DNA of 64,000 nt from Thermoanaerobaculum sp. Lineage in GTDB: Bacteria > Acidobacteriota > Thermoanaerobaculia > Multivoradales > UBA5704. Positions 15,984-24,335 of the stretch are shown piece by piece. The position numbers were made by a program, and so were the translations under genes. Position 1 is the first letter of the stretch. The number at the start of each line of letters is the position of its first letter. The stretch lies in NCBI GenBank assembly GCA_021154885.1, contig JAJKHS010000116.1:1-64000 (forward strand), read 5' to 3'. The notes beneath the pieces are model-generated. The model did not search any database. It worked only from the letters and a program-made list of their open reading frames with translations, and was not told the origin of the DNA.

Positions 15984-16477
15984 TCGTCCTTCTTCTTTCG
16001 GTCCAGCACGAGGAAGCTGTAGGAGAACGGCGTCTCCTGCGTGGGCCCGTGGTCTTCGCGCTCGACGAGCTGCCAATCGTCCTCCGCGTACTCGGGGAAG
16101 AAGGTGTCGCCGGGGAAGTCCTGGTCGATCCGCGTCAGTTGGATGCGGTCAGCACGGGCCAGGGCCAGGCGGAAGATCTCCTCGCCGCCGGCCACGAAAA
16201 CCTCCTCCCCTTGCGCCTTGGCCAGCGCTTCGTCCAGCGAATGGGCCACCTCCACGCCGGGGGCGGACCAGGCGGGGTCGCGGGTGACCACGATCGTGGG
16301 CCGGCCATAGAGGGGCTGGCCGCCGATGGAGTCGAAGGTCCTGCGGCCCATGATCATGGTATGGCCCAGGGTCAGCGCCTTGAAGCGCCGCAGGTCGGCG
16401 GGGAGGCGCCAGGGGAGGCGGCCGTCGAGCCCGATCGTGCGGTTGGCCGCCATCGCGGCGATCAGCGTGATCCTCAT
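15980..16477 (-). CDS. folA: Dihydrofolate reductase
   Basis: 165 aa. Starts [16 protein letters not shown], with the canonical [16 protein letters not shown] (substrate-binding acidic residue in LPAD) and [13 protein letters not shown], then VTRDPAW and [10 protein letters not shown]. Length is typical of bacterial type I DHFR. It reduces dihydrofolate to tetrahydrofolate with NADPH, regenerating the cofactor oxidised by ThyA. ATGA overlaps on both sides join it to thyA upstream and the GerMN gene downstream. Confidence 0.95.
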   Translation of the reverse strand: MRITLIAAMAANRTIGLDGRLPWRLPADLRRFKALTLGHTMIMGRRTFDSIGGQPLYGRPTIVVTRDPAWSAPGVEVAHSLDEALAKAQGEEVFVAGGEEIFRLALARADRIQLTRIDQDFPGDTFFPEYAEDDWQLVEREDHGPTQETPFSYSFLVLDRKKKDE

Positions 16478-17277
16478 ACGGCGATCGGCGCTTTGATCGC
16501 CGGGTGGGGATCATAGCCGGCGAGGGTGAAGTCCTCGTACTGAAAGTCGAAGAGGGAGGTCCGCGCCGGGTTGAGGGTCATGGTGGGCAGCGGCCGGGGC
16601 TCGCGGCTGAGCTGCAGACGGGCCTGCTCCAGGTGGTTGCGGTAGAGGTGGGCGTCGCCCAGGGTGTGGACGAAATCGCCGGGCGCCAAGCCGCAGACCT
16701 GGGCCGTCATCAGGGTGAGCAGGGCGTAGGAGGCGATGTTGAAGGGGACGCCCAGGAAGACGTCGGCGCTCCGCTGGTAGAGCTGGCAGGAGAGGCGGCC
16801 GCGGGCCACCCAGAACTGGAACAGGGCATGGCACGGGGAGAGGGCCATGGCGTCGAGCTCCGCCACGTTCCAGGCGCTGACGACGTGGCGCCGGGAGTCC
16901 GGATCGGTGCGGATCTGCTCGACGACGCGGGCGATCTGGTCGATATTGGCGCCATTGCCGCCGTCCGGCGTGGGCCAGGAGCGCCACTGGGCGCCGTAGA
17001 TGGGCCCCAGGTCGCCGTGGGCGTCCGCCCACTCGTCCCAGATGGTGACGCCGTGCTCGTGCAGCCAGGCGACGTTGGTGTCGCCGCGCAGGAACCAGAG
17101 CAGCTCGTAGACGATGGAGCGCAGGTGGAGCTTCTTGGTGGTGAGCAGGGGGAAGCCTGCCGCGAGGTCGAAGCGCATCTGGTGGCCGAAGACCGAGAGC
17201 GTCCCCGTGCCCGTGCGGTCGGGCTTCTCGACGCCGTGGTCCAGGATGTGCCGGAGCAGGTCCAGGTAGGGCCTCAT
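16474..17277 (-). CDS. thyA: Thymidylate synthase
   Basis: 267 aa, near the usual 264. Recognised by [46 protein letters not shown], the catalytic cysteine in [33 protein letters not shown] and the C-terminal [14 protein letters not shown]. Converts dUMP to dTMP using methylene-tetrahydrofolate. First gene of the thyA-folA-GerMN operon. A promoter should lie in 17278-17334, but no convincing -35/-10 was picked out. Confidence 0.97.
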   Translation of the reverse strand: MRPYLDLLRHILDHGVEKPDRTGTGTLSVFGHQMRFDLAAGFPLLTTKKLHLRSIVYELLWFLRGDTNVAWLHEHGVTIWDEWADAHGDLGPIYGAQWRSWPTPDGGNGANIDQIARVVEQIRTDPDSRRHVVSAWNVAELDAMALSPCHALFQFWVARGRLSCQLYQRSADVFLGVPFNIASYALLTLMTAQVCGLAPGDFVHTLGDAHLYRNHLEQARLQLSREPRPLPTMTLNPARTSLFDFQYEDFTLAGYDPHPAIKAPIAV

Positions 17278-17334
17278 CGGGGGGAATCTAGCATGGGCGC
17301 GCTCCCAGGCGGCTGCCCCTGAAAGCGTGCCCGG

Positions 17335-17407
17335 GTGCCCTTCGAAGCCTCACCCCCGGCCCCTCTCCCTCCGGAAGAGGGGCCGGGGGTGAGGCTTCGA
17401 AGGGCAC
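17335..17407. repeat. Perfect palindrome, 32-bp arms, 9-nt loop (REP-like)
   Basis: Arm 17335-17366 is the exact reverse complement of 17376-17407; the loop is 17367-17375. The core CCTCACCCCCGGCCCCTCT type of sequence is common in dispersed REP/BIME-like palindromes of many GC-rich bacteria. It lies between divergent thyA and lemA. A weaker relative is at 61397-61441. Confidence 0.9.
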
Positions 17408-17668
17408 GAGGACCCGAAGGCCGGGAACCGATTGAACCTTATGGGGTGAGAGGGGAAGGCTCATCCAGCAGGTCTAGAACTTCCTGCTCGACCCGCCGGG
17501 AGCGGGACAGATCGTGAACGTCGAGGTCGGCGTGAACGACCATACGACCCCTACGATAAGGTTCGCTTCGCCTACAGGTCAAGGGAAAGCCGTGGAGGCG
17601 CGGACGCGGACGGAGGACGACGCGCTATGATCCCTCTGCGCTCAGCCGGGCGCCACAAGGAGAGAGCG
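17408..17668. other. Intergenic stretch with a 9-bp inverted pair around a tiny ORF
   Basis: GAACCTTAT (17434-17442) and ATAAGGTTC (17556-17564) bracket a 131-bp segment. Inside it, on the minus strand, a 34-codon frame (17439-17543, beginning MVVHADLDVHDLSRSRRVEQ) has AGGGGT before its ATG. It may be a gene remnant or chance. Otherwise only the lemA leader, with AAGGAGAG before its ATG, is visible. Confidence 0.3.
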
Positions 17669-18298
17669 ATGAACAAGATCGGTTGCCTGATCGCGGCCGT
17701 GGTGGTGATCGTGCTGGTGGGGCTGTTTGCGATGAGCACCTACAACGGCCTGGTGACCGCCGAGCAGGCGGTGGAGGCGCAGTGGGGACAGGTGCAGAAC
17801 GTCTACCAGCGGCGGGCGGACCTGGTGCCCAACCTGGTGGCGAGCGTCAAGGGCGCCGCCAACTTCGAGCAGTCGACGCTGGCCCAGGTGATCGAGGCGC
17901 GCAGCCGCGTCGGTCAGGTCAGCGCCCAGGCGACGCAGCAGATCCTCAACGATCCGCAGAAGTTCCAGCAGTTCCAGCAGGCCCAGGACAGCCTCTCCTC
18001 GGCCCTCAATCGCTTGATGGTGGTGGTGGAGCGCTACCCGGACCTCAAGGCCGTGGCCGCCTTCCGCGACCTGATGACGCAGCTCGAGGGGACGGAGAAC
18101 CGCATCGCCGTCGAGCGCCGCGCCTTCAACCAGGTGGCGCAGGACTACAACACCCGCGTCCGCAAGTTCCCGGCAGCCCTCTTCGCGGGGATGTTCGGCT
18201 TCCAGCCGAAGCCCTACTTCTCGGCCCAGGCCGGCGCCGAGACCGCGCCCAAGGTGGACTTCGGGGGGGCCACGCCAGCGCCGACGCCCGGGCGGTAG
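17669..18298 (+). CDS. lemA: LemA family protein
   Basis: 209 aa. A single N-terminal membrane helix (residues 5-25, CLIAAVVVIVLVGLFAM) is followed by the LemA helical domain: YNGLVTAEQAVEAQWGQVQN, VYQRRADLVPNLVASVKG and LQEL-like helices, ending with YNTRVRKFPAALFAGMFGFQPKPYF, the family signature. LemA proteins are anchored helical-bundle proteins with the C-terminal domain outside; their molecular role is poorly defined. AAGGAGAG lies 6 nt before the ATG. A frequent partner (TPM-domain protein) is not beside it. Confidence 0.93.
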   Translation: MNKIGCLIAAVVVIVLVGLFAMSTYNGLVTAEQAVEAQWGQVQNVYQRRADLVPNLVASVKGAANFEQSTLAQVIEARSRVGQVSAQATQQILNDPQKFQQFQQAQDSLSSALNRLMVVVERYPDLKAVAAFRDLMTQLEGTENRIAVERRAFNQVAQDYNTRVRKFPAALFAGMFGFQPKPYFSAQAGAETAPKVDFGGATPAPTPGR

Positions 18299-18315
18299 CG
18301 GCGCGAAAGAGGCAC

Positions 18316-18345
18316 TTGACACCCCGGGTCGTTTCTTTGTAGGAT
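18316..18345 (+). promoter_or_regulatory. Sigma-70-type promoter
   Basis: TTGACA (18316-18321), 18-bp spacer, TAGGAT (18340-18345). This is the cleanest -35 in the window. It reads toward the two small membrane ORFs at 18476 and 18638. Confidence 0.65.
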
Positions 18346-18475
18346 CTTTACATGATCAGGGGGAACCCAGGAGATGCCCATGCCCATGGCAGTCGCTGGT
18401 AGCAGAGTCCGCGAGTGTGGTAGCCTTCAATTGGTGGACGACCCGTTCCACCGGCGTAGCGGAAAGGAGGAACCT

Positions 18476-18631
18476 GTGAGCAGCTTGGCAGAGATGGACA
18501 GGCATGGAACCAGTCTGCGGTCCTTGAGGTTCGCGGTCTTCGGGAGCATCGGTGCGCTGTATCTGGCCTCCCTCGTCTCGCCTCCCCTGCGGCAGGCCCT
18601 GGCCACGATCTTCTCGTATTTCCCCCGGTAA
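18476..18631 (+). CDS. Small hypothetical membrane protein, 51 aa
   Basis: GTG start at 18476 preceded by AAAGGAGG (18463-18470), a near-perfect ribosome site, which decides this start over in-frame ATGs further up (18374). One predicted membrane helix at residues ~18-36 (FAVFGSIGALYLASLVSP). The C-terminus is short and amphipathic (LRQALATIFSYFPR). It lies downstream of a strong promoter. The small hydrophobic form resembles leader or toxin-like peptides, but no family is recognised. Confidence 0.5.
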   Translation: MSSLAEMDRHGTSLRSLRFAVFGSIGALYLASLVSPPLRQALATIFSYFPR

Positions 18632-18637
18632 TCGTCC

Positions 18638-18946
18638 TTGAGCGCGGGGAGAAAGGAGCTCGGCAGCGCGGGCCAGAGCCTCTGGGGAGGCCTCGGCGGG
18701 CTCACTCCCTACGCTGTCGCCGCCCTGAGGGCTGTCGGCAATCAGACGAGCTTCCCCCTACCCAGCTTCAGCCTGGGGTTCTGTCTGGTGCTCGTCCTGT
18801 CGGCTGCGCTCGGGGTCCTCGGCTCAATCCTGCTGGAGTCCCACACCCGGTTCGCCGCCTGGTTCCACGGCGGGTCCTTCCCCATCATGTTGAATTTCCT
18901 GTTCGGGGAGTCCCTGCACCAGGCCAGCCATCCGCCTCCGCACTGA
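18638..18946 (+). CDS. Small hypothetical membrane protein, 102 aa
   Basis: TTG start at 18638, 6 bp after the previous stop; no clear ribosome site precedes it, so it may depend on coupling. A predicted membrane helix lies at residues ~47-66 (LGFCLVLVLSAALGVLGSIL), and a second hydrophobic patch is FPIMLNFLFG. A histidine/proline-rich tail (LHQASHPPPH) ends it. Probably in an operon with the 51-aa ORF. Unknown function. Confidence 0.4.
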   Translation: MSAGRKELGSAGQSLWGGLGGLTPYAVAALRAVGNQTSFPLPSFSLGFCLVLVLSAALGVLGSILLESHTRFAAWFHGGSFPIMLNFLFGESLHQASHPPPH

Positions 18947-19021
18947 AGGGCGTCCCGCCCGCTTTCCCCGCTTGGGGACTAGACAAGGAATTCCTCTCTG
19001 CCGTATACGTTGTTGAAGGAA

Positions 19022-20275
19022 ATGGTGGAGTTGAGAGTTCTCCCGTCGCTGCTCCTCGGTCTCGCCTTCGCCGCCGCCCTCTCGGGCTGCTCGGGGGAGG
19101 GTGCGCACGCCGCGGCGCAGGGAGAGAGGGGGGCGCTGGTCGCCCATCGCGGGGCGTTCCGCCAGCGGCTGCTGCTCTCCGGCGAGCTGGAGGCGGAACG
19201 GGCCGATCCCCTCGCCGTGCCCCGCACCAACGCCTTCCAGCTCCAGGTCCGCTGGCTGGCCGAGGACGGCACCCTGGTCAAGGCCGGCGATCGGGTGGTG
19301 GAGTTCGACAATTCCCAGTTCGCCTCCGAGCTCGAGGAGAAGCGCCTCGCCGCCTCCGATGCCGGCAGCGAACTCCAGCGCACGGCCGCCGAGTCCAAGA
19401 CCTCGACGGCCGACAAGCAGTTCGCGGTGGACAAGGCGCGCTCGGAGGTGGAGAAGGCCCGCATCGCCGCCGCGGTGCCGAAGGAGCTCCTCGCCCTGCG
19501 CGAGTACCAGGATCGCCAACTCGCCCTCAAGCGCGCCGAGACCGAGCTCGCCAAGGCTCGGGAGGACCTCGACGCCGCCACCCGAGGGAGCGCCCGCGAC
19601 GTCGACGTCAAGAAGATCTCGCTCGAAAAGTCGCAGCGCGAGATCCACAACGCCGAGGAGGCCATCGACGCCCTCACCCTGCGCGCCCCGCGGGCGGGCA
19701 TGGTGCTGATCGGCGATCACCCCTGGGAGGGGAGGAAGCTGCGGCTGGGCGATACGGTGTGGGTGGGCATGACGGTGGCCTCGCTGCCGGACCTCTCGAC
19801 GATGAGCGTCCAGGCCAGTCTGTCGGACGTGGACGACGGCCGCGTTCAGCCCGGCATGGAGGTGCTCTGCACGCTCGACGCCTATCCCGACCAGGTCTAC
19901 AAGGGGCGGGTGACGGACGTCTCGCCGGTGGCCCGGGAACTGCGCCGCAGCCCGCTGCTGCGCTACTTCCCCGTGCACGTCAAGCTCGACCGTTCCGACC
20001 CGCAACGCATGCGTCCCGGCATGTCGGTACGGGTCGAGGTGCTGGGGCCGGAGGTGAAGAGCGCGCTGCTCGTCCCGCGGGCGGCCCTCGATTTCGCGAA
20101 TGTCGCCGGTACCCCTGGCATCGCCGGCGGCCAGCCGCGGGCCCTCTTGGCGAGCGGCGGCGCCGTGCCGGTGAAGCTCGGGGCCTGCTCGGCCCTGGAG
20201 TGCGTGGTGGAGTCGGGCCTCGCCGAGGGTACCCGGCTGCGCTCCCACCAGGAGCGGGGCGGGGGGCGCGGATGA
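19022..20275 (+). CDS. HlyD/MacA-type periplasmic adaptor lipoprotein 1
   Basis: 417 aa. The signal peptide ends in a lipobox (ALSGC). Then a membrane-fusion layout: a lipoyl half-motif (VRWLAEDGTLVKAGDRVVEFD), a long coiled-coil (residues ~100-215, many E/K/A heptads), the second lipoyl half (LRAPRAGMVLI) and a beta-barrel region (GMEVLCTLDAYPDQVYKGRV). The ATG at 19022 has a purine run directly adjacent, so TTG at 19010 or 19031 is possible. The downstream gene overlaps by ATGA. Expected to link an inner-membrane permease to an outer-membrane factor. Confidence 0.8.
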   Translation: MVELRVLPSLLLGLAFAAALSGCSGEGAHAAAQGERGALVAHRGAFRQRLLLSGELEAERADPLAVPRTNAFQLQVRWLAEDGTLVKAGDRVVEFDNSQFASELEEKRLAASDAGSELQRTAAESKTSTADKQFAVDKARSEVEKARIAAAVPKELLALREYQDRQLALKRAETELAKAREDLDAATRGSARDVDVKKISLEKSQREIHNAEEAIDALTLRAPRAGMVLIGDHPWEGRKLRLGDTVWVGMTVASLPDLSTMSVQASLSDVDDGRVQPGMEVLCTLDAYPDQVYKGRVTDVSPVARELRRSPLLRYFPVHVKLDRSDPQRMRPGMSVRVEVLGPEVKSALLVPRAALDFANVAGTPGIAGGQPRALLASGGAVPVKLGACSALECVVESGLAEGTRLRSHQERGGGRG

Positions 20276-21549
20276 GCCCACGCCAGCGCAGGATGGCCCG
20301 TTTCGCGGCGAGCGGCGCGGTGCTCGCGGCCGTGGTCCCGGTCCTCTGGCTGGCGTCCACCCGGGCCGGTGCCGGCATTTCCGGCATCTCTGGCAACAAG
20401 GGCGGTTGGGTGGAGGTGAGGCGGGAGGACCTGGTGATCGGCGTGCCGGTCTCCGGCACCCTGTCGTCGACCCAGGCGGTGAGCATCGGTCCGCCGCAGA
20501 TCGAGGACGTCTGGGACTACAAGATCGCCTTCATGGCCCCCGAGGGGGTGCCCGTCAAGGCGGGCCAGCCGGTGCTCGGCTTCGACACCTCGGAGCTGCA
20601 GCAGAAGCTGCAGGAGAAGGTGGCCGAGCGGGACTCGGCGCAGAAGGAGTTGGAGAAGCGCCAGACCAACGCCGAGATCTCCCGCCACGACGCCGTGCTG
20701 CAGCTCGCCGAGGCCGAGGCCCGGCAGCGCCGCGCACAGCTCAAGGTGCAGGTGCCGCCCGAACTCGTGGCCTCCAAGGAGCTGGCCAAGTCGCGCGAGG
20801 ACCTGGCGCTCGCCAACCGCGAGATCGCCTACCTCAAGGAGAAGGCGAGGCTCGAGGACCTCCAGGGGAAGACGGAGATCGGCGCTCTCGCCAGACGGCG
20901 GGACCGCGCCGCCGCCCGCGTCCAGGAGATGCAGGACGCCATCCAGCACATGACGGTGCCGGCTCCTCGCGCCGGCACCGTGGTCTACGTGGCCACCGAC
21001 AACGGCGAGAAGAAGAAGATCGGCGACTCGTGCTGGCGCGGCCAGTCGGTGCTGGAGATCCCGGACCTGAAACAGATGCGGGCCGAGGGTGAGGTCGACG
21101 AGGCCGACGCCGGGCGCGTGGCCGCGGGCCAGCGGGTGACGCTGCGCCTGGACGCCCATCCGGACGACGTCTTCGCCGGCCGCGTGCGCGCCATCGGCGG
21201 CGCGGTGCGCAGCCGTTCGGACGTCAACCTCCTCAAGGTGGTGAAGCTGGAGATCGACCTCGACCGCACCGATCCCCAGCGCATGAGCCCCGGCATGCGC
21301 TTCCTGGGCACGGTGGAGATCGAGCGGGCGGCCCGGGTCCTGGTGGCTCCCGCCGAAGCGGTGTTCACCCGCGCCGAGGGCCCCGTGGCCTACCGCCGCG
21401 CGGGGTGGGGGAGCGAGCCGGTGCACCCCGTGCTCGGCCGGCGCAACGACCGGCTGGTGGAGATCAGGAGCGGGCTTGCCCCCGGGGACATGATCTCGCG
21501 CCGCGACCTCGCCGGAGACCGCAACGGCGGCGGAGGGGCGGGCCAATGA
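20272..21549 (+). CDS. HlyD/MacA-type adaptor 2
   Basis: 425 aa. N-terminal membrane anchor (residues ~10-32), then lipoyl half FMAPEGVPVKAGQPVLGFD, a coiled coil with regular E/K/A helices (LQQKLQEKVAERDSAQKELE), second lipoyl half VPAPRAGTVVYVA and a barrel domain with GQRVTLRLDAHPDDVFAGRV. Closely parallel in layout and in motifs (HPDDVFAGRV against YPDQVYKGRV) to the first adaptor, so the two are paralogues. ATGA overlaps on both sides imply coupled translation. Confidence 0.82.
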   Translation: MSPRQRRMARFAASGAVLAAVVPVLWLASTRAGAGISGISGNKGGWVEVRREDLVIGVPVSGTLSSTQAVSIGPPQIEDVWDYKIAFMAPEGVPVKAGQPVLGFDTSELQQKLQEKVAERDSAQKELEKRQTNAEISRHDAVLQLAEAEARQRRAQLKVQVPPELVASKELAKSREDLALANREIAYLKEKARLEDLQGKTEIGALARRRDRAAARVQEMQDAIQHMTVPAPRAGTVVYVATDNGEKKKIGDSCWRGQSVLEIPDLKQMRAEGEVDEADAGRVAAGQRVTLRLDAHPDDVFAGRVRAIGGAVRSRSDVNLLKVVKLEIDLDRTDPQRMSPGMRFLGTVEIERAARVLVAPAEAVFTRAEGPVAYRRAGWGSEPVHPVLGRRNDRLVEIRSGLAPGDMISRRDLAGDRNGGGGAGQ

Positions 21550-22871
21550 GGCCGATCCGCGGTGCCCGCCTGGGATTCGGCCTGGCCGCGGTGGCCGTGC
21601 TGGTGGCCCTGGCGGCGTTCCTCCCCCCGGTCGGCTCGGGCACGGCGGGGGACGTGCCGGTGTTGCGCCTCGAGCCCCAGGACTTCGAGCGGCGGGTGCC
21701 GGCGCAAGGCAACCTCCAGGCCGTGATGGCGACGCCCGTCTCCGTGCCCGCGGGCGTGCCCGGACCGTTCCGCATCGGCTGGATCGCCCAGGACGGCTCG
21801 CGGGTCAAGCAGGGTGACGTGGTCATCCGCTTCGATCCCAGCGCCATCGAAAAGCGGCTGGTCGACGCCGGGGACGACCTGAAGGAGACTCGCCTGACGA
21901 TGGAGAAGAAGCAGATCGAGGGCACGGCCGAGCTGCGCAAGCTGGAGCGGGACGCGGCCCTGGCCCGCCTCGAGCTGGAGGATGCGAAGCAGTTCCAGAA
22001 GAAGGATGCGACGCTCTTCTCCCGCGCCGACATCATCGAGTCGGAGATCGATCAGGGCCTGGCCCAGGAGCGGGAGGGGCATGCCCGGGCCACGCGGCAG
22101 ACCCGGGAGAGGCTCTCGGGCACCGAGGCCGCTCTGCTGCAGATCAAGATCCGCCAGGCCGACGCCAAGATCAGCCAGGCCCGCGCCGGCCTTCAGGCGC
22201 TGACGGTGACGGCCCCCCACGACGGCGTCCTCATCCTCAAGCGCAACTGGCGAGGGGAGTCCACCCGCGTGGGCGACAGCGTGTGGAACGGCCAGCCGCT
22301 GGCCGAGATCCCGGACCTGGCGCGGATGGAGGCCCAGGTCTTCGTGCTGGAGGCGGACGCCGGCGGCCTGACGCCCGGGCGGGCGGCGACGGTGACGGTG
22401 GAGTCCGCCCCCGGGGTCTCCTGGCCGGCGAAGATCTCCCGCGTCGACTCGCTGGCCAAGCCGCGGATCCTGGGCTCGCCGGTGCAGTACTTCGCCGTCA
22501 CCCTGGCTCTCGACCGCACCGATCCGCAGGTGATGAAGCCGGGGCAGCGGGTGCAGGCGACGCTCTTCCTGGAGCAGCGCAAGGGCGCCCTGCTGGTGCC
22601 GCGCCAGGCCCTCTTCGACCGCGAGGGGCGCACGGTGGTCTATCGCCGGGACCCCCGGGGCGGCCGCGGCTTCGCGCCGGTGGAGGTCAAGCTCGGGCCG
22701 TCATCTCTCGGCCGGGTGGTGGTGGAGTCCGGCCTCCGGCGGGGGGACGTGCTGGCGATGCGCGACCCGACGCGGCCGGCGGGCGCCCCGCCGCCGAAGA
22801 AGGACACCGGGCACAAGGCGCCGCCGGTCGCTTCGCGGGGACGGCGCGGCGGCATGATCACGATCCGATGA
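21546..22871 (+). CDS. HlyD/MacA-type adaptor 3
   Basis: 441 aa. N-terminal anchor (residues ~9-28), lipoyl half WIAQDGSRVKQGDVVIRFD, coiled coil with a break (DAKQFQKKDATLFSRADIIE), second lipoyl half VTAPHDGVLIL, then a barrel region (VTVESAPGVSWPAKISRV) and a membrane-proximal part ending SGLRRGDVL. The C-terminus has a proline/lysine-rich tail (PPPKKDTGHKAPP). Third adaptor in a row, overlapping its predecessor by ATGA. Having three adaptors before one permease is unusual. Confidence 0.82.
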   Translation: MRPIRGARLGFGLAAVAVLVALAAFLPPVGSGTAGDVPVLRLEPQDFERRVPAQGNLQAVMATPVSVPAGVPGPFRIGWIAQDGSRVKQGDVVIRFDPSAIEKRLVDAGDDLKETRLTMEKKQIEGTAELRKLERDAALARLELEDAKQFQKKDATLFSRADIIESEIDQGLAQEREGHARATRQTRERLSGTEAALLQIKIRQADAKISQARAGLQALTVTAPHDGVLILKRNWRGESTRVGDSVWNGQPLAEIPDLARMEAQVFVLEADAGGLTPGRAATVTVESAPGVSWPAKISRVDSLAKPRILGSPVQYFAVTLALDRTDPQVMKPGQRVQATLFLEQRKGALLVPRQALFDREGRTVVYRRDPRGGRGFAPVEVKLGPSSLGRVVVESGLRRGDVLAMRDPTRPAGAPPPKKDTGHKAPPVASRGRRGGMITIR

Positions 22872-22881
22872 GCCGGCGGCG

Positions 22882-24147
22882 ATGACCCCCCAGGAAGCCA
22901 TCCGCTCGGCGCTCGACAACCTGGCGGCGCACAAGCTGCGCTCCGCCCTCACCATGCTCGGCATGATCTTCGGCGTCGGCGCCGTGATCGCCATGATGTC
23001 GATCGGCGCCGGGGCGGAGCGCCAGGCCCTGGCCTCCATCGAGCGGCTGGGGCTGCGCAACGTCCTGGTGCGCGCCAAGACCCTCAAGGACGACGAGGCG
23101 CAGGAGATCCGCCAGAAGTCGCTGGGCGTCTCGCAGCGCGACGCAGCGGCGATCGCCGAGGCCGTCCCCGGCGTCGAGATCGTGGCCCCCCGCATCCGCG
23201 TCGATCCCTACAAGGTGCTCTCCGCCACCGGCAAGAGCGACGGCGCCGCGGCCTACGGCGTCGCTCCCCGCCACCGCGAGCTGGCCCACCTGAACGTGGC
23301 CGAGGGACGCTTCCTGGACGAGATGGACGATGCCAACCACGCTCAGGTGTGCGTCATCGGGCCGGCGGTGCGCCGCGACCTCTTCGGCTACGGGCCGGCC
23401 GTGGGGCAGCTCGTGAAGGTCGACGAGGTCTGGCTGGAGGTGGTGGGCGTGCTGGCGGACGACGCCGCGCCGGCGCCGGGGGGCGGCGGCGGCCCGGGCG
23501 CCCCGGGAGGTGACGCGGTGGCCTCGGGCGCGGCGTCGCGGGAGATCTATCTGCCGGTATCCACGGCCGAGCGCAAGTTCGGGCACCCGGCCCTGGCCTC
23601 GCCGCTGGACGAGATTGTCGTCCGCCTGAAGCCGGGAGCGAGCGGCGAAGAGGCGTCGGGGTCCATCCGCGAGTTGCTCGACCGCCTGCACGCCGGCGCC
23701 GCCGACTATGAGCTGGTGGTGCCCGAGGCGCTGCTGGCGGAGAGCCGGCGCACCCAGCGGCTGTTCAACATGGTGATGGGAGCCATCGCCGGGATCTCGC
23801 TGCTGGTGGGTGGCATCGGCATCATGAACATCATGCTGGCCACGGTGCTGGAGCGGACGCGCGAAATCGGCGTCCGCCGGGCGGTGGGGGCCAGGAGCCG
23901 CGACATCCGCTTCCAGTTCATCGTCGAGTCGTTCGCCATCAGCCTGATCGGCGGCGTCACCGGCATCGTGGCAGGGCTCGCCCTGGCGCGCGGTGTCGCG
24001 GCGGTGGCCGGCTGGGAAACCATCGTCACGGGGTCGTCCATTCTCCTGTCGACCGGCGTCGCCATGGCGGTGGGGCTGGCCTCGGGGATCTACCCGGCCT
24101 CGCGGGCGGCGGGCCTGGACCCCATCGAAGCCCTGCGCTACGAGTGA
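22882..24147 (+). CDS. FtsX/MacB-type ABC transporter permease
   Basis: 421 aa. The layout is typical: first membrane helix (MLGMIFGVGAVIAMMSIGAG), a large periplasmic domain of about 240 residues (MacB_PCD), then three helices including LVGGIGIMNIMLATVLERTREIGVRRAVGA, the hallmark FtsX-family motif. A glycine-rich insertion (GGGGGPGAPGG) sits in the periplasmic domain. The ATP-binding half is not fused and no ATPase gene is next to it. With the three adaptors it should form an efflux or export pump, with an ATPase supplied from elsewhere. It starts 10 bp after adaptor 3. Confidence 0.88.
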   Translation: MTPQEAIRSALDNLAAHKLRSALTMLGMIFGVGAVIAMMSIGAGAERQALASIERLGLRNVLVRAKTLKDDEAQEIRQKSLGVSQRDAAAIAEAVPGVEIVAPRIRVDPYKVLSATGKSDGAAAYGVAPRHRELAHLNVAEGRFLDEMDDANHAQVCVIGPAVRRDLFGYGPAVGQLVKVDEVWLEVVGVLADDAAPAPGGGGGPGAPGGDAVASGAASREIYLPVSTAERKFGHPALASPLDEIVVRLKPGASGEEASGSIRELLDRLHAGAADYELVVPEALLAESRRTQRLFNMVMGAIAGISLLVGGIGIMNIMLATVLERTREIGVRRAVGARSRDIRFQFIVESFAISLIGGVTGIVAGLALARGVAAVAGWETIVTGSSILLSTGVAMAVGLASGIYPASRAAGLDPIEALRYE

Positions 24148-24232
24148 GCCCGCTCATCCTGGGCGGCGCCCTTTCGTGGGTTGCCTGTGCGGTTGAAGTG
24201 TGATGCTCTGGGAATTTCTTCTCTCAGCTCGT

Positions 24233-24292
24233 CTAAGAGGGTGATTGGAAGGGGGTTGCCAATGTAGAGACGCCGAGCGGGAGCGCTCTTAG
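24233..24292. promoter_or_regulatory. Inverted pair upstream of the 1122-aa membrane protein
   Basis: CTAAGAG (24233-24239) and CTCTTAG (24286-24292) face each other 46 nt apart in the 188-bp gap 24148-24335. It may be an operator or the base of an RNA fold. No convincing -35/-10 pair or ribosome site was found before the ATG at 24336. Confidence 0.25.
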
Positions 24293-24335
24293 AGTCTGAT
24301 AACATTCTTCTGTCCTCCTGTCCAACGGGTTCCCG

